DNA from: JBBRGK01 sp036741355
GTDB lineage: Bacteria > Chloroflexota > Dehalococcoidia > CAUJGQ01
Length of the DNA: 24,393 nt
Assembly: GCA_036741355.1 (NCBI GenBank)
Contig: DAINSK010000051.1
Span: forward strand, 1 to 24,393
Direction of reading: 5' to 3'
The position numbers and the translations under genes are program-made. Below the pieces are notes generated by a model. It was not told the origin of the DNA and made no database searches. It was given only the letters and a program-made list of their open reading frames with translations. Shown here in pieces: positions 7,573 to 16,470 of the stretch (positions are counted from its first letter, which is position 1; every line of letters starts with the position of its first letter).

Positions 7573-9219
7573 GTGCGGCTCTTTTGGCGCTGGGTCCTGT
7601 TAATTGCCGGATTCTGTACCGGAAGCGTCGGTCTCTTCATGGTCATTGGCGGTTTGACGAGCCACGCGGGAAGCACGCCCGGATCGGGAGGGGCCAACCT
7701 TGTGGTCTCCGGTATCGGCGCCGCCCTCTTCGTCGCCGGCTGGCTATTGGGGGCGCTCGCTTTTCCGGCATTCACCGCGTTTTCCGGGCTTCTATGCGCT
7801 TTTGTCGGCGCCCTGAGCGCGATGTCGATTGGGCTGGTGGCGATAGTTCTGCCACGGGCCCGGCCGCGAGGTTTCGATGCGGATCGGGCTGCGACGGATG
7901 CGTGGGTCGGCGCCGGCTTTTGCCTGCTGATAGGCGCCGTACTCTTCCTGAACTGGCTGTTGTGGCGCCGTCGTACCAGCGCAACGAAGACAACTCGAAG
8001 CGTCCTCCATGCGACGGCGGTGGTGTGGGGCGTCTTGCAGTTCCTAGCTGGTCTGCTGATGGCGTTCGCGGCGACTGTCAGCATGATCCAGGTTCGCGGG
8101 ATCAACGGTAGTACACACGCGAATCTCGAGTCGGCCGTCCTCCTTGCCGGACTCGCGGCTATTTCGCTTGGGTCTGGCACCATCCTTGTGTGGCATGGGA
8201 CGGCAGCGTCCGCCGGTGCGCCTTCGACGCGCTTCCGTCCGCCGCCGGTGTGGGTGCCGCTCGTTCTGATGGTGCTGGCCGTCGGCGGGTCGGAGGCGTT
8301 GATTCAGACCGATACAGCGATGGGAATCATGCCGCTTGGTCAAGCGGTCGCCGTCACGATGCCAGGTCTGGCGATCCTGGCGCTCGTATCTCGTGCGGGC
8401 GAGGGTCTCCGGGCGGCGGCTCATTCCACGTGGGGCGAGCTGCTGCTGATGGTCGCGTACGGCGCATCGGCGGCGACGGTGATCGCCGGAACCATCAACA
8501 CGCTGGTCATTACAGCTTCGGTCATCGTAGCGATGACCGCGAACGGCTCGCTGAATGGCGTTCGCAACTACAATCAGTTCTCCAACCGGCTGGGGCATGC
8601 CTCTGATTTTCTGGGTACAACGGGGCAACTCGTACCGTTGCTGGTCAGCATCGCGATCATCGGTCCGCTCAACGAAGAGTTTTGGAAGGGTTTCGGGGTG
8701 CGGCTTTTGCGCGGCCACCATCCGACCGCCTACCGAGCCTTTCTGTGGGGCATTGCCTCGGGCGTCGGATTCGGCGCTACCGAAGTCACGCAGTACGGAT
8801 TCGCCGCCTTCGCACGATCGCCATACCGCTGGTGGGACGTTGTACTGCTGCGGGGAGCGGCGAGCTCGATGCACGCCCTTGCGAGCGGAATCGTCGGAAT
8901 CGGGTGGTTCTACGCTTTCGCCGGACGGCGGATGCGATTCCTCGGGCTATACCTTGTTGCTGCCGGGCTGCACGGCTCGTGGAACGCGCTCAACGTCCTG
9001 ACCGCGGCGCGCGTGCTGCCGCCATTCAAGAGTCTCTCCGAGCACGACCTCGAGATCGTGCTGGAAATAGTCCTCGCCGGGGTCGCGGTCGCGATCGTCT
9101 TTTTCCTCGTACGGCTCGCACGGCGGTTGTCCGATGAAGAAGCCTTGCCGGTCGAGGATCTACCGCCCGCCGTACCCCCGGGAGACGCACCGTTCATTCT
9201 GGGGCCGGCGGCTCCGTGA
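7573..9219 (+). CDS. PrsW-family intramembrane metalloprotease-like protein
   Basis: A 548-residue polytopic membrane protein. The C-terminal half carries the PrsW/CPBP-type motifs: NEEFWKG (E368, E369, K372), FGATE (E404), H434 in SSMHAL and H467 in GLHGSWNAL. In the PrsW family these glutamates and histidines are thought to bind the catalytic metal inside the membrane; Bacillus PrsW cleaves the anti-sigma factor RsiW. The N-terminal half adds four or five extra membrane helices (to about residue 210), longer than classic PrsW of about 220 residues but common in long PrsW relatives. GTG at 7573 follows recF by four bases, with GGGGGGA at 7555-7561. Its 3' end overlaps the convergent lipid kinase by 26 bp. 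No anti-sigma factor gene is nearby, so the substrate is unknown. Confidence 0.85.
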   Translation: MRLFWRWVLLIAGFCTGSVGLFMVIGGLTSHAGSTPGSGGANLVVSGIGAALFVAGWLLGALAFPAFTAFSGLLCAFVGALSAMSIGLVAIVLPRARPRGFDADRAATDAWVGAGFCLLIGAVLFLNWLLWRRRTSATKTTRSVLHATAVVWGVLQFLAGLLMAFAATVSMIQVRGINGSTHANLESAVLLAGLAAISLGSGTILVWHGTAASAGAPSTRFRPPPVWVPLVLMVLAVGGSEALIQTDTAMGIMPLGQAVAVTMPGLAILALVSRAGEGLRAAAHSTWGELLLMVAYGASAATVIAGTINTLVITASVIVAMTANGSLNGVRNYNQFSNRLGHASDFLGTTGQLVPLLVSIAIIGPLNEEFWKGFGVRLLRGHHPTAYRAFLWGIASGVGFGATEVTQYGFAAFARSPYRWWDVVLLRGAASSMHALASGIVGIGWFYAFAGRRMRFLGLYLVAAGLHGSWNALNVLTAARVLPPFKSLSEHDLEIVLEIVLAGVAVAIVFFLVRLARRLSDEEALPVEDLPPAVPPGDAPFILGPAAP

Positions 9220-10120
9220 ACAATGGCGAGCGCAGCCCTCGCGGCACGATCACGGTCAGCGCTTTTGGCACGATCTGGAATGTCATCGGCGATCGACCGA
9301 TGTACTCACCGTCGACCTCGACCGCAACGGGGTGGGTCGGTTCGATTCGGATGCTTCGGACCTGGCGGTAGATGACGCCGACGGACCGATCGTGTCGATG
9401 CCGAATCGTGCGCCAGGCGTGGCCCGCCAGTTCTCTCCACCCGTGTCCGGTGTAGACGCAGAGGTCGAGCAGGCCGTCGTCCATGTGCGCATGGAGAGCG
9501 GCGACCATGACGCCGCCGTACGAGCGCGAGTTCCCCGCGATTGCGACGAGGGCGCGGGTCGTGATTCGCTCACCGTCGGCGTCGATTACCATCGAGCGGC
9601 CGCCGTTGCGGAATAAGTCATTGAGTCCCGCGGCCACGTAGACGAGCCTGCCCCAGCGGCGTTTGCGCGCCGCCGTGACCGCGAAGACGGCCTGGCTGTC
9701 CGTGCCTACGGTGGCCAGCAATAGAAAATACCTGCCGTCTGCGCTGCCGACGTCGACCCGGCGTCTCTCGCCTTCGTCGACACACCTGGCGGCAAACAGC
9801 GTGTCTCGCCGGACGCCGATCTCTTTGGCCCAGACGTTTGCCGTGCCGGCCGGAATGACGGCCAGTGCGGTTCCCGTGCCGGCGATGCCATTTACCACCT
9901 CGTTGATCGTGCCGTCGCCTCCGCACGCCAGTACGACGTCGAATCCCGAGGCCGCTGCGGCGGTCGCCAGCGCTTTCGCGTGACCCGAACATTCAGTCTG
10001 ATGTCGGTCGACCGCCCAGCCGCGGTCCTCCAGCCAGGTGGTCGCGGAGACGAGCGCACCTTCGTCCGGGAGATGGCGGGAGAGCGGATTCACGATTAGC
10101 CGGACACTGCGCTGCCTCAA
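9194..10120 (-). CDS. Diacylglycerol kinase family lipid kinase (YegS/BmrU type)
   Basis: A 308-residue member of the DAGK catalytic family, which phosphorylates diacylglycerol or related lipids at the inner membrane face. IVNPLSR opens the fold, the nucleotide-binding loop GGDGTINEVVNG is at residues 67-78, and VIPAGTANVWA is near 88-98. The C-terminal beta-sandwich contains DDGLLDL and VDGEYIG, both typical. The only start that keeps the full N-terminus is TTG at 10120, with no clear ribosome site. It begins 20 bases after the stop of the VWA gene on the same strand, so coupling is likely. Whether the substrate is diacylglycerol, a sphingoid base or another lipid cannot be told. Confidence 0.9.
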   Translation of the reverse strand: MRQRSVRLIVNPLSRHLPDEGALVSATTWLEDRGWAVDRHQTECSGHAKALATAAAASGFDVVLACGGDGTINEVVNGIAGTGTALAVIPAGTANVWAKEIGVRRDTLFAARCVDEGERRRVDVGSADGRYFLLLATVGTDSQAVFAVTAARKRRWGRLVYVAAGLNDLFRNGGRSMVIDADGERITTRALVAIAGNSRSYGGVMVAALHAHMDDGLLDLCVYTGHGWRELAGHAWRTIRHRHDRSVGVIYRQVRSIRIEPTHPVAVEVDGEYIGRSPMTFQIVPKALTVIVPRGLRSPLFTEPPAPE

Positions 10121-10140
10121 CTTGCGGAGTGTTTCAAGCG

Positions 10141-12459
10141 CTAGTGTCCGTTGATAGCCTTACGTTTTGCTGCAACGTAGTCGACTAGGATGTATTGCCC
10201 TAGCTTGTCCGGCGTCGTGTAGAACACGCGACCCTTGTTGATCTTCGCGACCTGGTTGACGAACTCCTTGAGGTAATAGTTGCGGTCCAGCATGAACGTG
10301 TTGATCACGATGCCCTTTTGCGTGCAGCGCTTCACCTCTTTGAGCGTTTCGCGGATCGTGATCGGGCTCGGCGGATAGGCAAAATACGAGCGACCGTGTT
10401 CGAGGTGCGCCGTGGGCTCGCCGTCAGAGATCATGATGATCTGCTTGGTGCCGGCCTTGTGCTTGGCAAGCAGGCTCTGTGCCAGCATTAGCGCGTGGTG
10501 CATGTTGGTGCCCAACACCGACTCGTCCCAGCGCACGTAGGGTAGCTGTTCCGCGTTGAGCTCACGGGCGTAGGCTGAGAAGCCCACGATGTAGAGGCTA
10601 TCGCGTGAGAACTGGCTGCGGATTAAATTGTTGAGCGCCAGCGCGACCTTCTTGGCCGCCTGGAAGCTGCCGCGCAGCGCCATCGACCATGAGAGGTCGA
10701 GCATCATCACGGTAGCTGTTTGCGTCAGCAGCTCCGATCGAAAGACTTCGAAGTCGTCGGGGTGCAGGCGCACAGGAGTTTTTGGCGTCTCGCGGTAGAA
10801 CGAGTTGAAGATCGTTTTTTCCAGATTGAGGTGGAAGGGATCGCCAAACTCGTACTTCTTGGTGTCGTCGCTCCGCTCTCCGCCTGTGCCGCGTTCGCGC
10901 GTGGCGTGCTTGCCGAAGCTGTCCTTCTTGAGCTGCGCGTAGATCTCGCCCAGCGCTTTCTGGCCGATCTTACGTGTACCCCGCGGGGTCAGCTCCCACG
11001 TGTTGCCCTTCTTGCGGATGTAGCCCGCGTTTTCGAGGATCTCCAGGAACTGCTTGAGCTGTTTGAGTGTTTCGGCAGCCTCGTCGCCGAGCAATTCGCG
11101 CAGCCGCTCCTCGTCGATTTCGTCGATATCGCCGCCATACTGGGTGCGCTCGAGCTGGCGCTCGAGGTCGTCCATCCCCTGCATACGGTCCATGAGCTGC
11201 ATCGCCTCGTTGAGGTCGAGCTCTTCGTCGCCGCGGAACGCGTACTGGTTGCGCATGTCGCGCATTGGGAACATGTACTCGAGGTTGGCGCCGAGCTCGG
11301 ACAGCTCCGATTGCAGCTCCGGGTCACCGATCTTGTCGCCCAGTAGGTCCTGTAGTTGCCGTCGCATCTCCCCCGGCATGCTGTCGAGCAGATTTTGCAT
11401 CTGCGAGATCTGCGCCTGCATTTGCGATATCAGGTCTTCGAGGCTTTGCGGCGGGTTGTCGCCAAACAGGTCGCCGTATTGCTGCATGAACTGGTCGAAG
11501 TCGGGCTGACCGCCCGCCATCTTGTCCTGCAGCATCTTATTGAGGTCGCGCACCATCTGTTTCATGCGCGCCATGTCCTCAGGGGACATGTTCTGGATCT
11601 GCTTGTAGATGTCCTTGAAGAACGTCTCCATCATCGCCTTCTTCAAGGATTCCATCAGCTCCTGAAACTGGGCCTGGGCCTCGGGGTCCATGAACTCGTA
11701 GTTCTGCAGCTCCTTAACGGCACCGCCGAGGTCGCTCGGCAGGTTTTCCAGGAAGCTCTGCTTGCGCCCCGCGATATTGCGGAGCATCTGCTTGAACTCG
11801 TCGTTCACGCCAGCGGCCTGACCCTCCTGGCCGCCCTGCTCTCCGCCCTGCTGTCCGCGCTGAGACGATTGCTGGCCAGACTGCTGAGACGACTGTCGGC
11901 CGGACCGCTGGCCGGATTGCTGTCCTCGCGTCCGCTGACCCGAGCCTTGCTGTCCCTGCGTGCCCGATTGCTGCATGCCGGACTGACCGCCCTCCTGACC
12001 CTCCTGTCCTTCGCCCTGCTCGCCGTCCTGGCCCGCCTGTTGACCCTGCCCCTGCTCGCCTCCGGATTTCGTCTGACCGTCCTGTGGTCCCTGCGCCTGC
12101 GGCTGGCCGTTTTGCTGCTCACCGCCCTCGTTTGCGTCCTGCATGCGACGGTCGATCGTATCGCGCTCTCGCTGGACAATCTCGTTCAGCTTCTTCTTGA
12201 GGTCGTCAAACACCGAGCTCAGGTTGTATTTGTCGAGCGTCTGGCGGCGCTGCTGTCGTAACTGTTGAAGGAGATCGCGCAGCCCCTGCGTGCGCTGCTG
12301 TCCGGGGTTACGCATGCCGCGCTGCAGCATGTTGCGCAGGGCATGCTGCAGATCGCCGAAGTTCATCAGGTCGTCGGTCAGGTTCTCGAGGATATCGTCC
12401 GGCGCAAGCTCCGGAATCTCCTGGGTGCCGTCCCATTCGGAATAGCGATAACGAAGCAT
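10141..12459 (-). CDS. VWA-domain protein with Gln/Gly-rich linker, partner of the upstream AAA ATPase
   Basis: 772 residues. The N-terminal 105 residues are helical and charged. Residues about 107-216 are a low-complexity stretch of Gln, Gly, Ser and Glu. A long helical middle (about 218-440) follows, rich in Met and Gln. Residues about 465-505 look like a winged helix (ILENAGYI, WELTPRGTRKIG). The C-terminal VWA domain has a complete MIDAS metal site: D588-L-S590-W-S592, T651 and D679 (ISDGEPTAH). Paired MoxR/ChlI-type AAA ATPases and VWA proteins, such as BchI/BchD or RavA/ViaA, act as chaperones or metal-insertion machines. The ATG at 12459 lies 12 bases after the AAA stop. There is no signal peptide or membrane segment. 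The client is unknown; the lipid kinase downstream may be a clue. Confidence 0.85.
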   Translation of the reverse strand: MLRYRYSEWDGTQEIPELAPDDILENLTDDLMNFGDLQHALRNMLQRGMRNPGQQRTQGLRDLLQQLRQQRRQTLDKYNLSSVFDDLKKKLNEIVQRERDTIDRRMQDANEGGEQQNGQPQAQGPQDGQTKSGGEQGQGQQAGQDGEQGEGQEGQEGGQSGMQQSGTQGQQGSGQRTRGQQSGQRSGRQSSQQSGQQSSQRGQQGGEQGGQEGQAAGVNDEFKQMLRNIAGRKQSFLENLPSDLGGAVKELQNYEFMDPEAQAQFQELMESLKKAMMETFFKDIYKQIQNMSPEDMARMKQMVRDLNKMLQDKMAGGQPDFDQFMQQYGDLFGDNPPQSLEDLISQMQAQISQMQNLLDSMPGEMRRQLQDLLGDKIGDPELQSELSELGANLEYMFPMRDMRNQYAFRGDEELDLNEAMQLMDRMQGMDDLERQLERTQYGGDIDEIDEERLRELLGDEAAETLKQLKQFLEILENAGYIRKKGNTWELTPRGTRKIGQKALGEIYAQLKKDSFGKHATRERGTGGERSDDTKKYEFGDPFHLNLEKTIFNSFYRETPKTPVRLHPDDFEVFRSELLTQTATVMMLDLSWSMALRGSFQAAKKVALALNNLIRSQFSRDSLYIVGFSAYARELNAEQLPYVRWDESVLGTNMHHALMLAQSLLAKHKAGTKQIIMISDGEPTAHLEHGRSYFAYPPSPITIRETLKEVKRCTQKGIVINTFMLDRNYYLKEFVNQVAKINKGRVFYTTPDKLGQYILVDYVAAKRKAINGH
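11812..12141 (-). repeat. Low-complexity Gln/Gly/Ser coding tract inside the VWA gene
   Basis: About 110 codons drawn mainly from CAG, CAA, GGC, GGA, GGG, GAG and AGC encode a disordered linker with units such as GQQSGQ and GEQGGQ. The bias leaves a long leucine-rich open frame on the plus strand (11356-12261) that is only its mirror. Such tracts are prone to slippage, so length may vary between strains. Confidence 0.8.
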
Positions 12460-12471
12460 GCGTCTTCCGTC

Positions 12472-13875
12472 CTAGCCGCGGTACTGAGCGCGGCCGGCGA
12501 CCTTGTCCTTGTTCAAGCGCTTGTTCAAGTGCAGCCCTTCGAGCACAAATTCGACGGCTGAAGCCACCGCGGCCGGATCGTTTCCCGTGCCTAACTTGTC
12601 GACGGCCTTGCCCAGTGCGTCGATCTGCTTGGCGATGCGAATATACTCATCCGACGGCATCAAATCGGAGACTTCCAGCGACAGGCCGGCCTTGAAACGG
12701 GTAACGACCTCTTCGAGCTCGCCGATATTGAAGTTGCGGTTGAACACCGACACGACGCCGCCCTGGATCAGCTTGTCGATAATCTGGTCTTCGCGGCCGT
12801 CTTCGACGGTCTCCAGCTCGATTTTGCCGCTTATCGCCGGCACGATGTACGGCAGGTCACTGATGCGTGGGACAACAGCCTCTTCATCCAGCCGGATCGC
12901 GCGTCGCAGCGCGTTGGCCAGCAGGCTTTCATAGTCCGCGATTGAAGCGCGTACCGAGACGCCGGACCGCTGGTTGACGTCCGGACTGCGGCGCGCCAGG
13001 CGCGTGATCTCGGCCACGATCTCTTTCATGTACTGTGGGACTGTAACCCGGTAGTTCTCTACCGGGAACTGCCACATCTCCCGTTCCATGATGTCGATCT
13101 CGTGGTCGACGTTGCGTGGGTAATGCGTACGGATTTGGGCACCGTAACGGTCTTTGAGCGGTGTGATGATGCGGCCGCGGTTGGTGTAGTCCTCTGGGTT
13201 GGCGGTGGCGAGGACGACCACGTCCAGGGGCAAACGGATACGGTACCCACGGATCTGAACGTCGCGCTCCTCCATGATGTTGAGGAGACCGACCTGGATT
13301 CTTTCGGCGAGGTCGGGAAGCTCGTTGATGCAGAATATGCCGCGATTTGTGCGAGGGATCAACCCATAGTGAATCGTCAGCTCGTCGGAGAGATATCGTC
13401 CCTCGGCCACCTTAATCGGGTCCACCTCGCCAATCAGGTCGGCGATGGTGATATCCGGCGTGGCCAGCTTTTCGCCGTAGCGGTCCTCGCGGCGTACCCA
13501 CGAAATAGGAGCGTCGTCGCCTTGCTCGGCGATGATGTCGCGACCGGTCTTGGTGATCGGATCAAAGGCATTTTCCGGAATCTCGCAACCGGTAAGAACG
13601 GGAACCTCTTCGTCGAGAAGACTGACAAGCGCCCGGATCATCCGCGATTTGGCCTGGCCGCGTTCGCCGAGAAAAATGATGTCCTGGCCGGCCAAGATGG
13701 CGTTTTCGATCGACGGAACCACCGACTCCTCGTAGCCGATGATGCCCGGAAACAGCACTTCGTTCTTTTTGATCTTCTCGATCAGGTTCTTGCGCATCTC
13801 CTCGCGGACCGGCAGAACCTTGTAGCCCGAGCTTCGGAGCTCGCCTACGGTGCGGGGTTTCTCCATTGTTGCCAC
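12472..13875 (-). CDS. AAA ATPase, MoxR/magnesium-chelatase ChlI-like
   Basis: 467 residues. Walker A is GERGQAKS at residues 70-77, in the altered form with Ala before the Lys. Walker B is the hydrophobic run GIFCINELPDL at 179-189, sensor 1 is in ATANPEDYTNRG (N226) and a candidate arginine finger lies in ITPLKDRYGAQIRT. The fold resembles the ATPase subunit of Mg chelatase and MoxR proteins, which form hexamers and remodel a client presented by a VWA protein. GTG at 13875 is chosen because GAGG lies five bases upstream; an in-frame ATG three codons later is possible. It leads the operon AAA-VWA-lipid kinase. There are no chlorophyll or cobalamin genes nearby, so a true chelatase is unlikely. 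Confidence 0.87.
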   Translation of the reverse strand: MATMEKPRTVGELRSSGYKVLPVREEMRKNLIEKIKKNEVLFPGIIGYEESVVPSIENAILAGQDIIFLGERGQAKSRMIRALVSLLDEEVPVLTGCEIPENAFDPITKTGRDIIAEQGDDAPISWVRREDRYGEKLATPDITIADLIGEVDPIKVAEGRYLSDELTIHYGLIPRTNRGIFCINELPDLAERIQVGLLNIMEERDVQIRGYRIRLPLDVVVLATANPEDYTNRGRIITPLKDRYGAQIRTHYPRNVDHEIDIMEREMWQFPVENYRVTVPQYMKEIVAEITRLARRSPDVNQRSGVSVRASIADYESLLANALRRAIRLDEEAVVPRISDLPYIVPAISGKIELETVEDGREDQIIDKLIQGGVVSVFNRNFNIGELEEVVTRFKAGLSLEVSDLMPSDEYIRIAKQIDALGKAVDKLGTGNDPAAVASAVEFVLEGLHLNKRLNKDKVAGRAQYRG

Positions 13876-13922
13876 TGCGACCTCATTTTTCTCTGGAAGT
13901 AACGCCGGTCAGCTAGACGGCT

Positions 13923-13933
13923 TCAGTATACCG
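13923..13933 (-). promoter_or_regulatory. Candidate -10 promoter element for the AAA-VWA-lipid kinase operon
   Basis: On the minus strand the sequence is CGGTATACTGA, identical over 11 bases to the element at 5092-5102. TATACT ends about 50 bases before the GTG start. Just upstream, GGCGCC at 13952-13957 and 13938-13943 could form a six-pair stem with an eight-base loop between any -35 and this -10. No -35 consensus is seen. The rest of the 200-bp gap to the amine oxidase gene shows nothing recognisable. Confidence 0.4.
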
Positions 13934-14075
13934 CTTCGGCGCCGTCGGGGCGGCGCCCCGGGACCATCCGCCCCACCCAAACGTCCGCCTCCCCATATGT
14001 CTGTTCCCGCCTCCCCCGACCGGCGACAGGCGATTGGACGTGGTGCGCGCATGATACCCCGCGCTTTGCGGCCTC

Positions 14076-15209
14076 TCAATCATCGGTGAAGCGCCCTAGA
14101 GCAAACGGAGTAATCGGATGCCTGGTTTGTCCGTCTGTGGCGAGGTCGGCCATGACTTCGCCGGCGACGCTGGCGAATTTGAAGCCGTGACCGGAGAAGC
14201 CCGCGGCGATCGACACCTGTGGCAGGGTTGGATGCACGCCGATAGCGAAATGCTCGTCAGGCGTGTTGGTGTACATGCAGACCGCCGCTGACCGCAGGCT
14301 ACCGTTCATGGCAGGGAGGCATTCTTGCAGCCGCTGCCGAATCGCGGCGACCTCGTGCTCGTGAACGTCGCGGCAGAGATCGGATGGATCGACTGTCACG
14401 CCGCTATGGTGGATTCCTGCCTTTGGTCCGTCGCCGCGGAGGTCGGGGAGGCCGTAGAGCGGAAAGCCAGGGCCGTCCCAGATGAAAATCGGGAACCGGC
14501 CGGGTGCAAACTGCTCTGGGTTTGCGGCCGGTACGAACCAGTAAATCAGGTTCCGTTCGGGCAGTAGCGGCAGGCTCAGACCGGCAAGGATTTGACCTGC
14601 CCATGCCCCCGCCGTGACAATTAACCGCTCGGCTCGATACGTTTGTCCGCCCGCTTCGACTTCGACACCGTCATCGATTGCACGCCAGGCGGTGGCAGGA
14701 GTCTCGAAGTGAAGCTCGGCCCCGCTCGCCGCAGCCTGTTCGATATGCGCGGTGACGCAGTCCTCCGGAAATAATGCGCCGGCAACCGCCTCATACAGCG
14801 CAACTTCCCGGTCCACGTGGAACGCCGGGAACCGGCGCCGCACGTCAGTCGAGTCGAGTAGCTCGTGCGCCAAGCCGTATTGGCGGGCGCTCGCAAGCGC
14901 GCCGGAGACCGTCTTGCTGCTCGGATCGCCGATCATCAAGCCGCCGGTGATCTGCATGAGAACGCGGCCGGTTTCCATTTCAAGCTCGCGCCAGAGCTCG
15001 TAGGCGCGCAAAAGGAGCGGCACATACATTGCCCCCTCGGCGTAGGCCTGGCGGATAATGCGGGACCTGCCGTGCGACGAGCCGCGGTCGTTGGCGGGAG
15101 TGAACTGCTCCAGACCGAGCACGCGCTTGCCTCGGCGCGCCAGGTGATACGCGGCGCTGCTACCCATGCCGCCGAGGCCGAGGACGATGGCATCGTACGT
15201 TTCGGACAT
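14076..15209 (-). CDS. Covalent-flavin amine oxidase, sarcosine oxidase / N-methyltryptophan oxidase (SolA) family
   Basis: 377 residues, the family's usual length. An FAD-binding dinucleotide fold opens the protein (VLGLGGMGSSAAYHL, residues 9-23). Landmarks of monomeric sarcosine oxidase are kept: GSSHGRSRIIR near the flavin, K263 and H267 in KAGIHH, the cysteine that carries the covalent flavin (C311 in VCMYTNTPDEHFAIG) and K344 in SGHGFKF. These enzymes oxidise a secondary amine to an aldehyde or imine and give hydrogen peroxide. The ATG at 15209 is preferred over one 10 codons upstream because GGGAG lies six bases before it. It is divergent from the type III polyketide synthase; a shared pathway is possible but not shown. 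The exact amine substrate cannot be assigned. Confidence 0.9.
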   Translation of the reverse strand: MSETYDAIVLGLGGMGSSAAYHLARRGKRVLGLEQFTPANDRGSSHGRSRIIRQAYAEGAMYVPLLLRAYELWRELEMETGRVLMQITGGLMIGDPSSKTVSGALASARQYGLAHELLDSTDVRRRFPAFHVDREVALYEAVAGALFPEDCVTAHIEQAAASGAELHFETPATAWRAIDDGVEVEAGGQTYRAERLIVTAGAWAGQILAGLSLPLLPERNLIYWFVPAANPEQFAPGRFPIFIWDGPGFPLYGLPDLRGDGPKAGIHHSGVTVDPSDLCRDVHEHEVAAIRQRLQECLPAMNGSLRSAAVCMYTNTPDEHFAIGVHPTLPQVSIAAGFSGHGFKFASVAGEVMADLATDGQTRHPITPFALGRFTDD

Positions 15210-15419
15210 GCTCGTCTCCCGGCTGCGGCATACGGCCATTGCTTACAACGGACTGGGAATTTCACTCGGCGCGCCGTACGCCGACAATGGTCTCCCGGTC
15301 GGGTACGATGGTCAATGCGGCGCCCTGCCGTTCGGCGCAGATGGCCTGTGCTACCGTATCGCTAGCGCCCGCTCGCTATTTGTCTTTCACGGAGCCCTCC
15401 CCGGCCTGGTGCAGAGTTT

Positions 15420-16469
15420 ATGGCCCGCATCCGTTCCATCGGCACGGCAGTACCGCCGTACCACCTCGACAGCGCGGCATTTAAAGATGCGCTGGACCGC
15501 GCCTTCGGCCGCCATTTTTCCGACCTTCGCCCGATTTTGCGCATGGCCGAGCGTTGCGGCGTTCAGTCCCGCTTCATCGCCGTGCCGCCCGATGAAATCC
15601 TCGCGCCGCGCACTCTTACCGATCGAAACCGTCGCTACGGCGAGTGCGCCGTGGAGCTTGGCGAACGCGCCGCGCGGCAGGCGTTAGAGCGCAGCGAAGT
15701 CAGTCCCGCCGAGATTGACCTCATTGTCACCGTTTCGTGTACCGGCTACATGCTTCCATCGCTTGACGCGCATCTCGCCGGAAGGCTCGGGTTGCGGCCG
15801 GACGTGCGACGGCTCCCAATCACGGAGATGGGCTGCCTCGCCGGGGTGGCCGCGTTCGCGCGCGCCGCGGACCTCATATCCGGCCGGCGCGGCCAAAAGG
15901 CTCTGATAGTAGCGGCCGAGTTCCCTTCGCTCACTTTTCAGCCCGCCGACGACTCAATGGATAACCTTGTCTCAACACTGGTCTTCGCCGACGGAGTCGG
16001 GGCCGCGGTGCTGTCCGAAGACGACAGTCCCGGGATCGAGATTGTCTCCAGCCGCAGCCTGCTGCTACCGGATTCGCTGACCGAGATGGGGTTCGACCTG
16101 CGCGACGGCGGCTTTCACGTCGTTTTGAGCAAGGACGTGCCCGGGCTACTGGCCGGACCGTTTGGACGAGCGACGGACCAACTTCTCGCCGATTATGGAC
16201 TAACGGCGTCCAGACTCGCCTTCGCGTGCATTCACCCCGGCGGCCCGAAGATCTTGCGGGCGGTAGATGAGGCGCTAGGAGTAAAGGGTCTGACGCGTCC
16301 GTCCTGGTCGGTGCTCTCGAAGTTCGGCAACCAGTCGTCGGCTGCGGTCTTTTTCATCCTTTCGGAGCTGTTAGCCTGCGGCGCGCCGAAATCCGGCGCG
16401 TTCGGCCTGATGGCAGGCTTTGGTCCGGGTCTCTCCCTTGAGCTTTGCCTGCTGCAGCAACGGCCCTGA
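15420..16469 (+). CDS. Type III polyketide synthase (alkylpyrone / chalcone synthase-like)
   Basis: 349 residues of the chalcone/stilbene synthase superfamily, cytoplasmic homodimers that condense a starter acyl-CoA with malonyl units. The catalytic triad is complete: C139 in EMGCLAG, H272 in CIHPGGPKI and N304 in KFGNQSSA. The C-terminal GFGPG loop (LMAGFGPGLSLE) is present. The ATG at 15420 gives the standard N-terminus (IRSIGTAVPPY). A methyltransferase of the ICMT type starts within four bases of its stop. This pair mirrors Bacillus BpsA/BpsB, where the synthase makes long-chain alkylpyrones and the partner methylates them. The product class is inferred from neighbour and family, not from active-site shape. 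Confidence 0.92.
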   Translation: MARIRSIGTAVPPYHLDSAAFKDALDRAFGRHFSDLRPILRMAERCGVQSRFIAVPPDEILAPRTLTDRNRRYGECAVELGERAARQALERSEVSPAEIDLIVTVSCTGYMLPSLDAHLAGRLGLRPDVRRLPITEMGCLAGVAAFARAADLISGRRGQKALIVAAEFPSLTFQPADDSMDNLVSTLVFADGVGAAVLSEDDSPGIEIVSSRSLLLPDSLTEMGFDLRDGGFHVVLSKDVPGLLAGPFGRATDQLLADYGLTASRLAFACIHPGGPKILRAVDEALGVKGLTRPSWSVLSKFGNQSSAAVFFILSELLACGAPKSGAFGLMAGFGPGLSLELCLLQQRP

Positions 16470-16470
16470 T

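Noticed and set aside
11356..12261. 301-residue leucine-rich open frame on the plus strand
   Set aside because: It is the mirror of the Gln/Gly/Ser-rich VWA coding tract; the reverse frame has intact VWA motifs and ribosome-site context, this one has none.
12472..13875. Genuine magnesium or cobalt chelatase subunit
   Set aside because: No chlorophyll, cobalamin or H-subunit gene is nearby and the VWA partner has a different architecture from BchD.
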